Assembly: GCA_965214695.1 (NCBI GenBank)
Contig: OZ243967.1
Span: forward strand, 310,001-374,000
Source: JAPOXR01 sp965214695
GTDB lineage: Bacteria; Pseudomonadota; Alphaproteobacteria; Rhodobacterales; Rhodobacteraceae
Direction of reading: 5' to 3'
DNA length: 64,000 nt
Below, in pieces: positions 53,161 through 62,129 of this stretch. Below the pieces are notes generated by a model. It was not told the origin of the DNA and ran no database searches. It saw nothing but the letters and a program-made list of their open reading frames with translations. The position numbers were made by a program, and so were the translations under genes. Position 1 is the stretch's first letter; each line of letters starts with the position of its first letter.

Positions 53161-54162
53161 ATGCCTTCCTACATCATCAGACGCGTCGCCCTGATCATCC
53201 CGACCCTGTTCTTCGTATCGTTGATAGCGTTTTTCATCATTCGCTGGATCCCGGGAGACGTAATCGACCTGATGGTGGCCATCATGCAGCAGTACGTGTC
53301 CCTCGGAAGCTCGACCACCTCCGTGGTGGGCACCAGCGACGAGGTTTCGGCGCAGCTGGCCCAGACTCTGCGCGAACAGTTGGGACTGGATGCTCCTGCT
53401 CACATTCAATACCTGCGTTGGCTCGGAGAAGTGTTCCAGGGCAATTTGGGGCAGTCGCTTTGGACCAGGCAGCCAGTGGGGGCGGATATCCTCCACCGCC
53501 TGCCGATATCGCTCCAACTCGGCGTCATGGCGATTATGTTCTCGCTGATCATTGCGTTGCCTGTGGGCATAATCTCCGGCATTCGTCCCGAATCGGGCAT
53601 TGATCAGATCCTGCGGAGCCTTGCGATACTCCTGATCTGCATTCCCGACTTCTGGTTGGGCACAATGGTCGTGGTCTACCCGGCGCTGTGGTGGGGCTGG
53701 GCGCCGCCACTGTTCTTCGTCCGATTTGGGGACGATCCGATTGGCAATCTGAGCCAGATGTTCATTCCTGCACTCATCCTGGGGATGCTGCTGTCCGGCA
53801 TAACGATGCGTTTTACCCGCACCATGATGCTGGAGGTCCTGCGCCAGGACTATGTCCGTACCGCCTGGGCAAAGGGGTTGCCGGAGCGGGTGATTGTAAT
53901 CCGTCATGTCCTGAAAAATGCAGCGATTCCGGTGCTGACCATGATCGGATTGCAACTGCCGGTGTTGCTGGGCGGCGCCGTGATCGTGGAGAAAATCTTC
54001 AACATACCGGGTCTCGGATCCCTGTTGATCGAAGCTCTCGAGAAACGCGACTACCCAGTCGTGACCGCCATAAACCTGCTCATGGCCGGCTTCGTGCTTG
54101 CCGTCAACCTGTTGATCGACATTGCCTATGCATGGCTGGACCCGAGGGTCCGTTACGACTGA
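53161..54162 (+). CDS. ABC transporter permease (DppB-like)
   Basis: This 333-residue inner-membrane subunit has six predicted helices. The binding-protein-dependent transport signature EAA-like loop reads VRTAWAKGLPERVIVIRHVLKNA, where the ATPase docks. The N-terminal IRRVALIIPTLFFVSLIAFF and the final DIAYAWLDPRVRY are typical of DppB-type permeases. Its stop shares a base with the next permease start (TGATG). Confidence 0.93.
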   Translation: MPSYIIRRVALIIPTLFFVSLIAFFIIRWIPGDVIDLMVAIMQQYVSLGSSTTSVVGTSDEVSAQLAQTLREQLGLDAPAHIQYLRWLGEVFQGNLGQSLWTRQPVGADILHRLPISLQLGVMAIMFSLIIALPVGIISGIRPESGIDQILRSLAILLICIPDFWLGTMVVVYPALWWGWAPPLFFVRFGDDPIGNLSQMFIPALILGMLLSGITMRFTRTMMLEVLRQDYVRTAWAKGLPERVIVIRHVLKNAAIPVLTMIGLQLPVLLGGAVIVEKIFNIPGLGSLLIEALEKRDYPVVTAINLLMAGFVLAVNLLIDIAYAWLDPRVRYD

Positions 54163-55130
54163 TGGCTGACGCTGTGCCGGTCAAGACGGAGGCGACAGCG
54201 CCGCGCACGCGCACCCAACGCGTACGCCGCATACTCATCCGGCTTTTCCGCGAGAAGAAACTGGGTGCCGTTGGCCTGGTCATCGTGGTGTTGTTCCTGC
54301 TTGTCGGCATCTTCGCGGACGTGCTGGCCACCCACGGCATATACGAGCAGAACATTTTTCGGCGTTTGGAGGCGCCGTCGGCCGATTATCCGCTTGGCAC
54401 CGATCAGTTCGGGCGAGACGTGTACAGTCGGGTTGTCAAGGGGGCTCGCATCTCGATGACCGTCGGCATTGCCGCCAGCCTCGTGGCGGTGGCGGTCGCA
54501 ACCGTGTTCGGCCTGGTGCTGGGATACGTTGGAGGCCGGGTTGACCTGATCGCGCAGCGGGTGGTGGATGCGGTGCAGGCGTTTCCATGGCTGTTCCTGG
54601 TCATTACGGTCATGTCACTTTTGGGGCCGGGCATCGTTCAGGTCATCATCGTGCTTGGCGTTCCCTGGGGTATCGTCAATATCAGAACGGTGCGTAGTGT
54701 GGTGCTGAGCGTGAAGGAGGCCCCTTACGTGGAGGCGGCAAGAGCAGCGGGTGCCAGCACTCTGCGCATACTGGTTCGTCACATCGCACCGCAGATCGTG
54801 GCGCCGATGATCGTCTTGTTCACCATATCGGTGGGCGGCAATATCCTTGCGGAGGCGGCGGTGAGCTTCCTCGGCTTTGGCATTCCGCCACCGCAGCCGA
54901 GTTGGGGCGGCATGCTGAGCATTGAAGGCCGCTCCTACATGCTGGAGGCACCATGGCTGGCCTTCTGGCCGGGCCTCTTTCTGGCGCTGGTCGTGTTTGG
55001 CGTCAACATGTTCGGCGACGCGCTACGTGATCTGCTCGATCCACGCCTGCGTGGCGGCATGGGCCGTTTCGACGTTGTTACTCCGAAGCCTTTGGGCGCG
55101 ATTCCAAGAATGGCCGCAAGGATCAAGTAA
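54162..55130 (+). CDS. ABC transporter permease (DppC-like)
   Basis: This 322-residue permease partners the upstream DppB-like subunit. A cytoplasmic tail (about 1-37) precedes the first helix. HxLGTDxxGRD is seen as YPLGTDQFGRDVYSRVV, a marker of the DppC/OppC type, followed by the EAA-like VEAARAAGASTLRILVRHIAP. ATG 54162 overlaps the DppB-like stop by one base. A 228-base gap separates it from the second ATPase gene. Confidence 0.92.
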   Translation: MADAVPVKTEATAPRTRTQRVRRILIRLFREKKLGAVGLVIVVLFLLVGIFADVLATHGIYEQNIFRRLEAPSADYPLGTDQFGRDVYSRVVKGARISMTVGIAASLVAVAVATVFGLVLGYVGGRVDLIAQRVVDAVQAFPWLFLVITVMSLLGPGIVQVIIVLGVPWGIVNIRTVRSVVLSVKEAPYVEAARAAGASTLRILVRHIAPQIVAPMIVLFTISVGGNILAEAAVSFLGFGIPPPQPSWGGMLSIEGRSYMLEAPWLAFWPGLFLALVVFGVNMFGDALRDLLDPRLRGGMGRFDVVTPKPLGAIPRMAARIK

Positions 55131-55358
55131 TGCCCATACGCCCTGACTCATCGAGCGTGATATTGTCGAAAGTCAAAGGATACGACATGCGGCCGGCCCA
55201 ATCCCGGGCTCAAACCCAAACGCGATTGTCTGCCGTCGAGTCGGCCACAACTTCAGTGAAATCGCATAAGAAGTTGCGTGGCCGGCAGTTGCCATGGGCC
55301 GTTACGGCAGGTTCGACGGCGACATGGTTGCAAAGCATGATGTGGACATGCTGAATTG

Positions 55359-56405
55359 ATGAGCAATGAAGACTCCGGAGCCCCAGGTTCAGCCGAGACT
55401 GCGGCTGACCAGGCGCGGTTGAGCGACCAGGACGCCCTGGTCGTCGTCAAGAATCTCGTGAAGTATTATCCCGTGACTTCCGGTGTGCTGAAGCGCAAGG
55501 TGGGCGACGTGAAGGCCGTTGATGACGTCAGCTTTGTCATCAACCGTGGCGAGACCTTGGGACTGGTTGGCGAGTCCGGCTGCGGGAAGACAACCGTCGG
55601 ACGCTGTATTCTGCGGCTGCAGGAGGTCACGTCCGGCAGCGTGGTAATCAACGATGTCGATCTTGCGCACGCCAAGGGAAGGCAACTGCGACGCATGCGG
55701 CGGCACATGCAGTTGATCTTCCAGGATCCCTTTGCCTCGTTGAATCCAAGGATGACGGCGGGCGACATTGTCGGTGAGTCACTGCTGATACACAACATTG
55801 CCGACGGTGAGGAGTACCTCCAGCGGGTGGACAAACTTTTGAGCATGGTCGAACTCGACCCGTCTGTGGCCAGCCGCTACCCGCACGAATTCAGCGGTGG
55901 CCAGCGTCAGCGGCTGGGTATTGCCCGCGCGTTGGCAATAAATCCTGACTTCATCGTTTGCGACGAGGCAGTCTCTGCACTCGACGTTTCCATCCAAGCG
56001 CAGATCATCACGCTGCTGATGCGGCTGCGCGAGGAGTTCAACCTTACTTACCTGTTCATCGCCCATGACCTGTCGGTGGTGCGTAACATCAGCGACCGCG
56101 TCGCGGTGATGTACCTGGGCAAGATCGTCGAGATCACCACCAGCGAGCAGTTGTACAGGAACCCACGCCATCCCTACACGATCTCACTGCTATCGGCGGT
56201 GCCAATTCCAGACCCGGTGGTCGACCGCACCCGCGAGCGCATCGTGCTGACGGGAGACGTGCCCAGTCCGATGAATCCACCGGGGGGCTGCCCGTTCCAC
56301 ACTCGGTGTCAACATGCGAAGGATATCTGCCGCAGCGAGGTTCCGGCCATGAAACTGGTGGATGAGGGACATATGGCCTCTTGCCACCTCGTCGATGAAC
56401 TTTGA
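55359..56405 (+). CDS. Peptide/nickel-type ABC transporter ATP-binding protein (DppF-like)
   Basis: This 348-residue second ATPase of the system has Walker A GESGCGKTTVGR, signature FSGGQRQRLGIARAL and Walker B FIVCDEAVSALDVS. The C-terminal oligopeptide domain has CPFHTRCQHAKDIC. ATG 55359 is preferred to the adjacent TTG. DppD- and DppF-like ATPases form the heterodimeric motor, so the complete set in this window is DppD, A, B, C and F. Confidence 0.92.
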   Translation: MSNEDSGAPGSAETAADQARLSDQDALVVVKNLVKYYPVTSGVLKRKVGDVKAVDDVSFVINRGETLGLVGESGCGKTTVGRCILRLQEVTSGSVVINDVDLAHAKGRQLRRMRRHMQLIFQDPFASLNPRMTAGDIVGESLLIHNIADGEEYLQRVDKLLSMVELDPSVASRYPHEFSGGQRQRLGIARALAINPDFIVCDEAVSALDVSIQAQIITLLMRLREEFNLTYLFIAHDLSVVRNISDRVAVMYLGKIVEITTSEQLYRNPRHPYTISLLSAVPIPDPVVDRTRERIVLTGDVPSPMNPPGGCPFHTRCQHAKDICRSEVPAMKLVDEGHMASCHLVDEL

Positions 56406-56423
56406 CGTGAGCGTTCGCAACCG

Positions 56424-57359
56424 ATGAAATACCGCCTCGGCGTTCTCGTAGCAATTGCAGTGATTGTAGCGGTCGGCGGCGTCGCTGGCATCGGCATCTA
56501 TTACGAGCGGGTGGCGCCGTTTCGAACCGTTGTGGTACGCGTTGACGATGACCGCGAGGTGCGGATGCGCTACTTCGTGAAGCGGATGGCGGCATCGAGG
56601 ACGCAAGCGATGCAGATGCTCAATACGCTCATGCGCGAAGAGATCATCCTCAAGACGGCTCCACAGCCACCCTATGATATCCGCCTGAGTGATGACGATG
56701 TCGAGGCGTTTGCCCGTTCGGTGGCGCAGGCAGGCGGAGAGGCGATTACCGACGCCGAATATCAAGAGTGGATTCGACAGCAGCTCAACAATTCCGGTTT
56801 TTCCGAAACCGAATTCCTCGACCTGATGCGACGCAACCTGACCGCGCAGCGCTTGAGCGAATACCTTGGCGAGCGGGTCGAGACGATCGCGGAACAGGTG
56901 TTGCTGCAGGTCATCCTGGTCCCCGACGCGCGGAAGGCTCAGACATTGGCCGGACGTCTCAATGAAGGCGAGTCCTTCGGTGACCTTGCGCGCGAGTTCA
57001 ATCCGGCCGCATTACAGGACTCTGAAGGGGAATGGGGGTGGTTTCCCCGTGCCGGACTTCCACCAGGGATGGACTACCTGGCATTCGACCAGCTCGCGGT
57101 GGGGGAGTTCGGCGGTCCGGTCCCACTCCCGCAGCCCGGAGGCAACCCGGTTTTTGCCATGGTCCGGGTTGTTGACCGGGTTGCGGCGCGGGAGGTTTCC
57201 GGTCTCGCGTTGGAAGCGGTGAAGATGCGGACGCTGGACAGTTGGTTCGCCGAAGAACGTCCGCTGCATGACGTCAGCTTCCACGGCTTCAACAACGGTT
57301 ACGACGCCGAGACGGATGCATGGGTCCAATGGCAAATTCAGCGCCAGCGGCACCCTTGA
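56424..57359 (+). CDS. Peptidylprolyl isomerase of the parvulin/PpiC-SurA type
   Basis: This 311-residue protein has an N-terminal membrane anchor (LGVLVAIAVIVAVGGVAG) and a SurA_N-like helical part (about 50-150) with AMQMLNTLMREEIILKT. The parvulin domain runs from about residue 155: QVILVPDARKAQTLAGRLNEGESFG then LAREFNPAALQDSEGEWGWF. It probably faces the periplasm and assists folding. It follows the DppF-like gene by 18 bases, so it may be cotranscribed with the uptake system and act on its binding protein. Confidence 0.85.
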   Translation: MKYRLGVLVAIAVIVAVGGVAGIGIYYERVAPFRTVVVRVDDDREVRMRYFVKRMAASRTQAMQMLNTLMREEIILKTAPQPPYDIRLSDDDVEAFARSVAQAGGEAITDAEYQEWIRQQLNNSGFSETEFLDLMRRNLTAQRLSEYLGERVETIAEQVLLQVILVPDARKAQTLAGRLNEGESFGDLAREFNPAALQDSEGEWGWFPRAGLPPGMDYLAFDQLAVGEFGGPVPLPQPGGNPVFAMVRVVDRVAAREVSGLALEAVKMRTLDSWFAEERPLHDVSFHGFNNGYDAETDAWVQWQIQRQRHP

Positions 57360-57747
57360 CCGAAGCGGTTCTTCCGCCGCCGGCGTCGTTGCTGATCCAT
57401 AATTGGTCCCATTGGGCTCGATGCCCTTGAGTCAACCGAACACGCAGTTGTCGCGACCTGGCACGACAAGTTGCCACGCAAGGAGCCGCAATCCCTGCTC
57501 CCGTCGCCGCTGGATTGAAGCCTGTTCGACCGCACACCAGCATTTGAGCGTGAAGCCAGCGCAGACGTCTCGACCCGCCCGGTTGGCAGTTCCTGGCCTC
57601 GCTCCGGATACGCCCGCCCGTCTCGGCGCAATGTGCCGAGGCGCTGCGCGGCAACGCAATCCGGGAAACAACGCCCGGGCGGCGCTGAGCCTGGCCACTG
57701 GCCAACGGTTCGCTTGACACCCGGCATGCGCGCCTCTTAGGTAACGC
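57360..57747. other. Intergenic region, no gene seen
   Basis: There are 388 bases upstream of the second ThDP enzyme. Frames here are arginine-rich shadows. No riboswitch or terminator could be supported. Confidence 0.4.
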
Positions 57748-59415
57748 ATGACTACTTTGACCGGTGCCCGCTACCTTGCCAAAGCCGTACACGGATACGG
57801 CCTGACCCATATATTCTACATGCCCTATGTCATGCCGCCCGCCATCCTTGAGATGGGAAAGCTGGGCGTGACCGCCATCCAGTCGCATGGCGAGAAGGCG
57901 GCCGCCTACATGGCCGACGCCTACGCCCGCGTCCACCGCGGCCCTGCATTGGTGATGTCCCAGTCGGTCGGTGCGGCCAACCTCGCCGCCGGGCTGCAGG
58001 ACGCCTTTCTGGCCTGCTCGCCAGTGGTCGCGCTAACCGGCCGCGAGCGGCATTTTCACCAGCAGCGCCACTCCTACCAGGAAGTGGACCACGTCAAACC
58101 GTTCGCTGCCGTAACCAAATACCAAGCCTGTGTGCATAGCGCCGACACGTTGCCGCAGTATCTGCGCCAGGCGTTCCGCAGCGCGGTAAGCGGCACCCCG
58201 GGCCCCGCCCACCTGGATTTGGAGAACATCGCCGGCATGGAGATTGCCGATGGCGAACTGGATGCCGACTTCATCGTCGAGCAGCAGTTCACCCAGGTTC
58301 CGCCGTTCCGTCCGGTCGCCGATGCCGGCACGATTGCCAAGGCGCTGGAACTGTTGGGCGGCGCCAGCAGGCCGGTGATCGTCGCCGGGGGCGGCGTAAC
58401 CGCCTCCGGTGCGCGGAACGAACTGATCGCGCTGGCAGAAAAATTGTCGATTCCGGTGGCCACGGCGCTCAATGCCAAGGCAATGTTCCCGGCCGACCAC
58501 CCGCTGGCCGTCGGCACCCCGGGGAATTACTCGCGCGAATGCAGCAACCGCATTCTCTGTCGGGCAGACATGGTGTTTTTTGTCGGCAGCCATACCGGCG
58601 GCCAGTTGACCCATGATTTTCGCATTCCACCGCAGGGCACGCCGGCTATCCAGCTGGACATCAATCCCGAAGAAATCGGTCGCAATTACGCCGTGGAGGT
58701 CGGGCTTCAGGGAGACGCGAAGGCGTCTTTGGCTGCGATGATCGAGGCTTCCCAACCCGGCCCCGACCGCACGAAGTGGCTCGGCGAGGTACAGAATCTG
58801 GTTTCACGATGGAAAGAAGGCGTCGAAGAGCATTGGAGCTCGGACGAGGCCCCCTTGCGGCCAGAGCGCATCTGCCGGGACCTGAGCGAGCACATGCCGT
58901 CCGATACCATCCTGGTGGCCGACACCGGGCATTCCGGTGTATGGACCGGCACCATGCTGGATTTGAAGCACCCAACCCAGAGCTACATTCGCTGTGCTGG
59001 CTCGCTGGGCTGGGGGCTGCCAGCGGCGCTGGGCGCCAAATGCGCCGCTCCCGACCGTCCGGTGCTGTGTTTTACCGGTGACGGTGGCATCTGGTACCAC
59101 ATTGCTGAAATCGAGACAGCGGTCAGGGAAAGCCTTCATGTCGTCATCCTCGTGAACAACAACCACTCGCTGAATCAGGAGAAGAACGGCGTTGAGAGCT
59201 ACGAGGGCCGATCAGCGGCGAGTGACAAACAGTGGCTATTCCCGGATTCCGACTTCGCCGCCATTGCCGAGTCCATGGGGGCAATGGGACTCACAGTGGA
59301 CAAGCCTGGAGATCTGGCGGGCGCGATAGACAAGTCGTTTTCGGCAAAGCGTCCGGTGGTTGTGGACGTCAAGAGCCACGTCGATGCCATCGCTCCCCTG
59401 GCATGGCTGCCATAA
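57748..59415 (+). CDS. Thiamine pyrophosphate-dependent enzyme (acetolactate synthase-like), copy 2
   Basis: This 555-residue paralogue of the enzyme at 37431 has the same layout. The activating glutamate lies in QSHGEKAAAYMADAYAR, a nearly identical QSVGAANLAAGLQDAF segment follows, and the ThDP motif is GDGGIWYHIAEIETAV ending in NNN. Identity is visible along the whole length, so the two genes share a recent ancestor but have diverged. The stop TAA abuts the ATG of the SDR gene. Substrates of the two copies may differ. Confidence 0.88.
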   Translation: MTTLTGARYLAKAVHGYGLTHIFYMPYVMPPAILEMGKLGVTAIQSHGEKAAAYMADAYARVHRGPALVMSQSVGAANLAAGLQDAFLACSPVVALTGRERHFHQQRHSYQEVDHVKPFAAVTKYQACVHSADTLPQYLRQAFRSAVSGTPGPAHLDLENIAGMEIADGELDADFIVEQQFTQVPPFRPVADAGTIAKALELLGGASRPVIVAGGGVTASGARNELIALAEKLSIPVATALNAKAMFPADHPLAVGTPGNYSRECSNRILCRADMVFFVGSHTGGQLTHDFRIPPQGTPAIQLDINPEEIGRNYAVEVGLQGDAKASLAAMIEASQPGPDRTKWLGEVQNLVSRWKEGVEEHWSSDEAPLRPERICRDLSEHMPSDTILVADTGHSGVWTGTMLDLKHPTQSYIRCAGSLGWGLPAALGAKCAAPDRPVLCFTGDGGIWYHIAEIETAVRESLHVVILVNNNHSLNQEKNGVESYEGRSAASDKQWLFPDSDFAAIAESMGAMGLTVDKPGDLAGAIDKSFSAKRPVVVDVKSHVDAIAPLAWLP

Positions 59416-60264
59416 ATGGCAGTCCCGGAAGCCGGGAATATCAGTCCGGGCGTGCGACTGCGCGACAAGGTTGCCATCGTCACCGGCGGAGGAACTCGGA
59501 GCGACGCAGGGGAGATCGGAATTGGTCGTGCGACCGCCCTGCTTTTTGCCCGCGCCGGCGCCAAGGTGGTGGTGGCTGACCTGTCGGCCGACAACGCTGA
59601 ACGCACATGTCGCGACATCGCTGCCGAGGGTGGCGACGCGACTGCGGTCATCGCGGACGTTGGCGACATGGCAGCCTGCGAGGAGATGGTCGACACGGCC
59701 GTGGAGCGCTACGGGGAACTCCACGCGCTTGTCAACAACGCCGGCGCCGTAGGCGTGGGCACTGTAGACGTTCTCGATGAAGAGAATTTTGATCTCAACG
59801 TGGCAGTCAACCTCAAGGGACCTGCGCTTGCCACCAAATATGCCATACCCGCGATGGTGGAAAGCGGCGGGGGGTCGATCATTTACGTCTCGTCGATCGA
59901 CGCCATTGTCGCCCCCTATTCCAAGACCGTGCCCTATTCGGTCACCAAGGCCGGGCTTCACATGCTTGCCAGGACCACGGCGTCAAACCACGGGCGTGAC
60001 GGTATCCGCGCCAACTGCATAGCCCCCGGGCATGTGAATGGAGCTTTCCTCGGCGGATCAATGACGGCGCAACGCCGCAAGTTGCGCAAGAATGCGGCAC
60101 CCCTCGGCACCGAGGGAACGCCATGGGATGTGGCCTGGCTGGCTCTGTTCCTGGCATGTGACGAATCGCGCTGGATCTCCGGCGCGACGATCCCCGTGGA
60201 CGGAGGTCTGCTGTCAGTTGCGCCGCTGAGGGCGTATTCCTACTTGACGGACACGGAAATATAG
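59416..60264 (+). CDS. SDR family oxidoreductase with extended cofactor loop
   Basis: This 282-residue short-chain dehydrogenase starts immediately after the ThDP gene stop (TAAATG). The cofactor loop is unusually long: VTGGGTRSDAGEIGIGRATA carries about seven extra residues between TGGG and GIG. VNNAGAVG, VSSIDAIVAPY and the YSVTK catalytic pair are normal. NCIAPGHVNGAF follows, and the C-terminal IPVDGGLLSV is conserved. The two genes are probably one transcription unit and a functional pair. Confidence 0.9.
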   Translation: MAVPEAGNISPGVRLRDKVAIVTGGGTRSDAGEIGIGRATALLFARAGAKVVVADLSADNAERTCRDIAAEGGDATAVIADVGDMAACEEMVDTAVERYGELHALVNNAGAVGVGTVDVLDEENFDLNVAVNLKGPALATKYAIPAMVESGGGSIIYVSSIDAIVAPYSKTVPYSVTKAGLHMLARTTASNHGRDGIRANCIAPGHVNGAFLGGSMTAQRRKLRKNAAPLGTEGTPWDVAWLALFLACDESRWISGATIPVDGGLLSVAPLRAYSYLTDTEI

Positions 60265-60746
60265 CGGCCCTCCACGAGACTGCTTCCGGTACATGAATTC
60301 ATCGAATAGCGGCACGGCGGACATGGCGCCGGGTGGATATCCTGCCGGGAATGCGTGTTTTGATGGGACGACGCCTGGTTTCAGAACGAAATCCCGGAAG
60401 ACCCCGGCCGTCTTCCGCGGGGGTGCAAAGTAGCTTTCGCCATCAGAACATCCCGGTGATGTCCATACCGGGCCCCGTTGCAACAAACTGCCGGCGTTGC
60501 CGGGGATGTGGCCTGGCTCCGCCTTTCCTCGACGCACGAGCCCATGCCATCGCGAATCCTGTTTGGCCCGCCGCCGACGTGCCGGCAAGATGCCGTGCCT
60601 TTGGGCAACGGTGTCAGCAACGGGCTGTCGTGACCTGGCAATTTCGCGGGTTATGGCGGGTTGGTGTTCCTTGAGGCAACATGCGGACCGGCCGCTTCCC
60701 GCGGGCCGCCATGGCGAAGGACAGCGGCACCTTCCGGGTCGATCAG
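60265..60746. other. Intergenic region, no gene seen
   Basis: There are 482 bases between the convergent SDR and nucleotidyltransferase-like genes. No family-like frame, hairpin with T tract or repeat was recognised. It marks the right-hand end of the catabolic block. Confidence 0.4.
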
Positions 60747-61634
60747 TCAGCCGCCCTTGTCCAAGCCAGCTTCCGGTCGGGCATCCCCGGTGTACCGGCT
60801 ACCCTCGGGTCCATATTCGGCGATCAGGCCGGCGATCATCTCGCTGTCCATGCCGGGAAATGCCGGGAGGGCGCCGCCTGGCATCGGCGCCTTCCAGCGT
60901 CCGCCGGTCGTGATTTCACGATCGAGCACGGGCTGACCTGACTCATCAACCTGGAGACGACCCAAACTCTTGGGAGGAATATCATCCAAGATCCTCCGAA
61001 CTTCGAAAAGCATGGAATCGAGACTATCCCCAATCTCGCTGAGCGAGACTTCGGTGGTCGTGACCAGCCGATCGCCTGGAGCATCCTTCCTGGCGGCTGC
61101 GTCCCAATTTCGGGAGATCCTTTCAACCATGGAGAACGGGTTGATGTCCGGTCGCTTGCCTGCGGCGGCGCAGACCATCCGCCAGAGCGGCATGACGTGT
61201 CGGTCCAGCATCACCAAATCCACGAAATCCCGTTTCTTGAGCTTGTTGGCAGCCGCCACCGACTTGTTGACAGCAAGATCAACAAAATGCAGCCGGTAGC
61301 CGAACAAGTCGTCGGGAACCGGCGCAAAATACTCGTTTGCAAGCGCCGCGGTCCACTGCAGGGTCGTGGTTCCGATCATGGGCTTCATGATCCTAAAGTC
61401 CCTGAAGCCCGGATACCTTCGATGCTGCTTGACCGTGAACCCGGCTGCCTCCAGCGCCTCCTGGTCAGCCGTGACCAAGTCATCAAGGAAATCATCATCG
61501 GCCACAACAATGTCCTGATCGTCTGTCAGGCGGGTTCCGTGCAACTGGATCACGCTGCCACCAAACGGGCCCTTGGGGCTGCGATTGCTGCTGATGATCG
61601 CAATGACGCTTTTCTGGAAGTCGTCAAGTTGCAC
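60747..61634 (-). CDS. Nucleotidyltransferase-fold protein, possible toxin
   Basis: This 295-residue protein has a nucleotidyltransferase-like front: FGGSVIQLHGTRLTDDQDIVVADDD, where a GGS turn and a spaced D-x-D pair match the catalytic strand of MNT/AbiEii-type enzymes. A helical second half follows (VNKSVAAANKLKKRDFVDLVMLDRH). It starts at GTG 61634 and overlaps the small upstream gene by 11 bases. AbiEii-type toxins and GSU2403-like nucleotidyltransferases are candidates. The assignment rests on motifs only; no substrate can be named. Confidence 0.6.
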   Translation of the reverse strand: MQLDDFQKSVIAIISSNRSPKGPFGGSVIQLHGTRLTDDQDIVVADDDFLDDLVTADQEALEAAGFTVKQHRRYPGFRDFRIMKPMIGTTTLQWTAALANEYFAPVPDDLFGYRLHFVDLAVNKSVAAANKLKKRDFVDLVMLDRHVMPLWRMVCAAAGKRPDINPFSMVERISRNWDAAARKDAPGDRLVTTTEVSLSEIGDSLDSMLFEVRRILDDIPPKSLGRLQVDESGQPVLDREITTGGRWKAPMPGGALPAFPGMDSEMIAGLIAEYGPEGSRYTGDARPEAGLDKGG

Positions 61635-61914
61635 GGGCGGTACGCATTCCGATTTCCTTCAGGATCGCGGCCGCCAAATAGGCTGCCTCCAAATCCCCAT
61701 CGCTGCGAAGACCGTCCACAACTGCATACATTGAATCGTAGGTCGCATGCGGGGGAGTCGACCAGAGGGCAGTTGCGCCATAGCGGTCCCAGGCGATCTT
61801 CCTGAGTTCCATTAACCGCTCGCCGATATCCTCGTATTTGAGAGCAATGCCGAATCGCGCGGCACGCTGTTCGGCGCTGCACCTGTGTCGCCTGTCGGTC
61901 ACGCTGCTGTTCAT
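61624..61914 (-). CDS. Small unknown protein coupled to the nucleotidyltransferase gene
   Basis: It encodes about 96 residues from ATG 61914 (MNSSVTDRRHRCSAEQRAAR), with the segment LMELRKIAWDRYGATALWST and a C-terminal LEAAYLAAAILKEIGM. The family is not recognised. It overlaps the GTG of the downstream nucleotidyltransferase gene, as antitoxin genes often do with their toxins. The frame is open to ATG 62208, giving 194 residues. The extra front includes sequence that repeats the C-terminus of this gene (LQNYGDFEVALLAAAIRRE), so the short start is preferred. Confidence 0.5.
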   Translation of the reverse strand: MNSSVTDRRHRCSAEQRAARFGIALKYEDIGERLMELRKIAWDRYGATALWSTPPHATYDSMYAVVDGLRSDGDLEAAYLAAAILKEIGMRTARAT

Positions 61915-62129
61915 GGTGACAATATAGGTCGAATCCCGCCGGATTTTAAACCTGTCTGGCTGCGACCAAGCCCGGACGTAACCTGGACAGGCCGCAATCG
62001 GTTTTCCAGCAGAAGTCACATCGATCGTCATTTCAGGCCATTTCTCAGTTGGCGATGGACCCTCCGTGACCTCGATCACGCCCCCGGAAATCATCAAGTG
62101 GCACTTGCGGTCTACGGTCCTCGGCTTGA

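Noticed and set aside
55131..55358. Small forward ORF between the DppC-like and DppF-like genes
   Set aside because: The 74-codon frame lacks family features and has low-complexity Ser/Thr/Gln composition. The gap is treated as non-coding.
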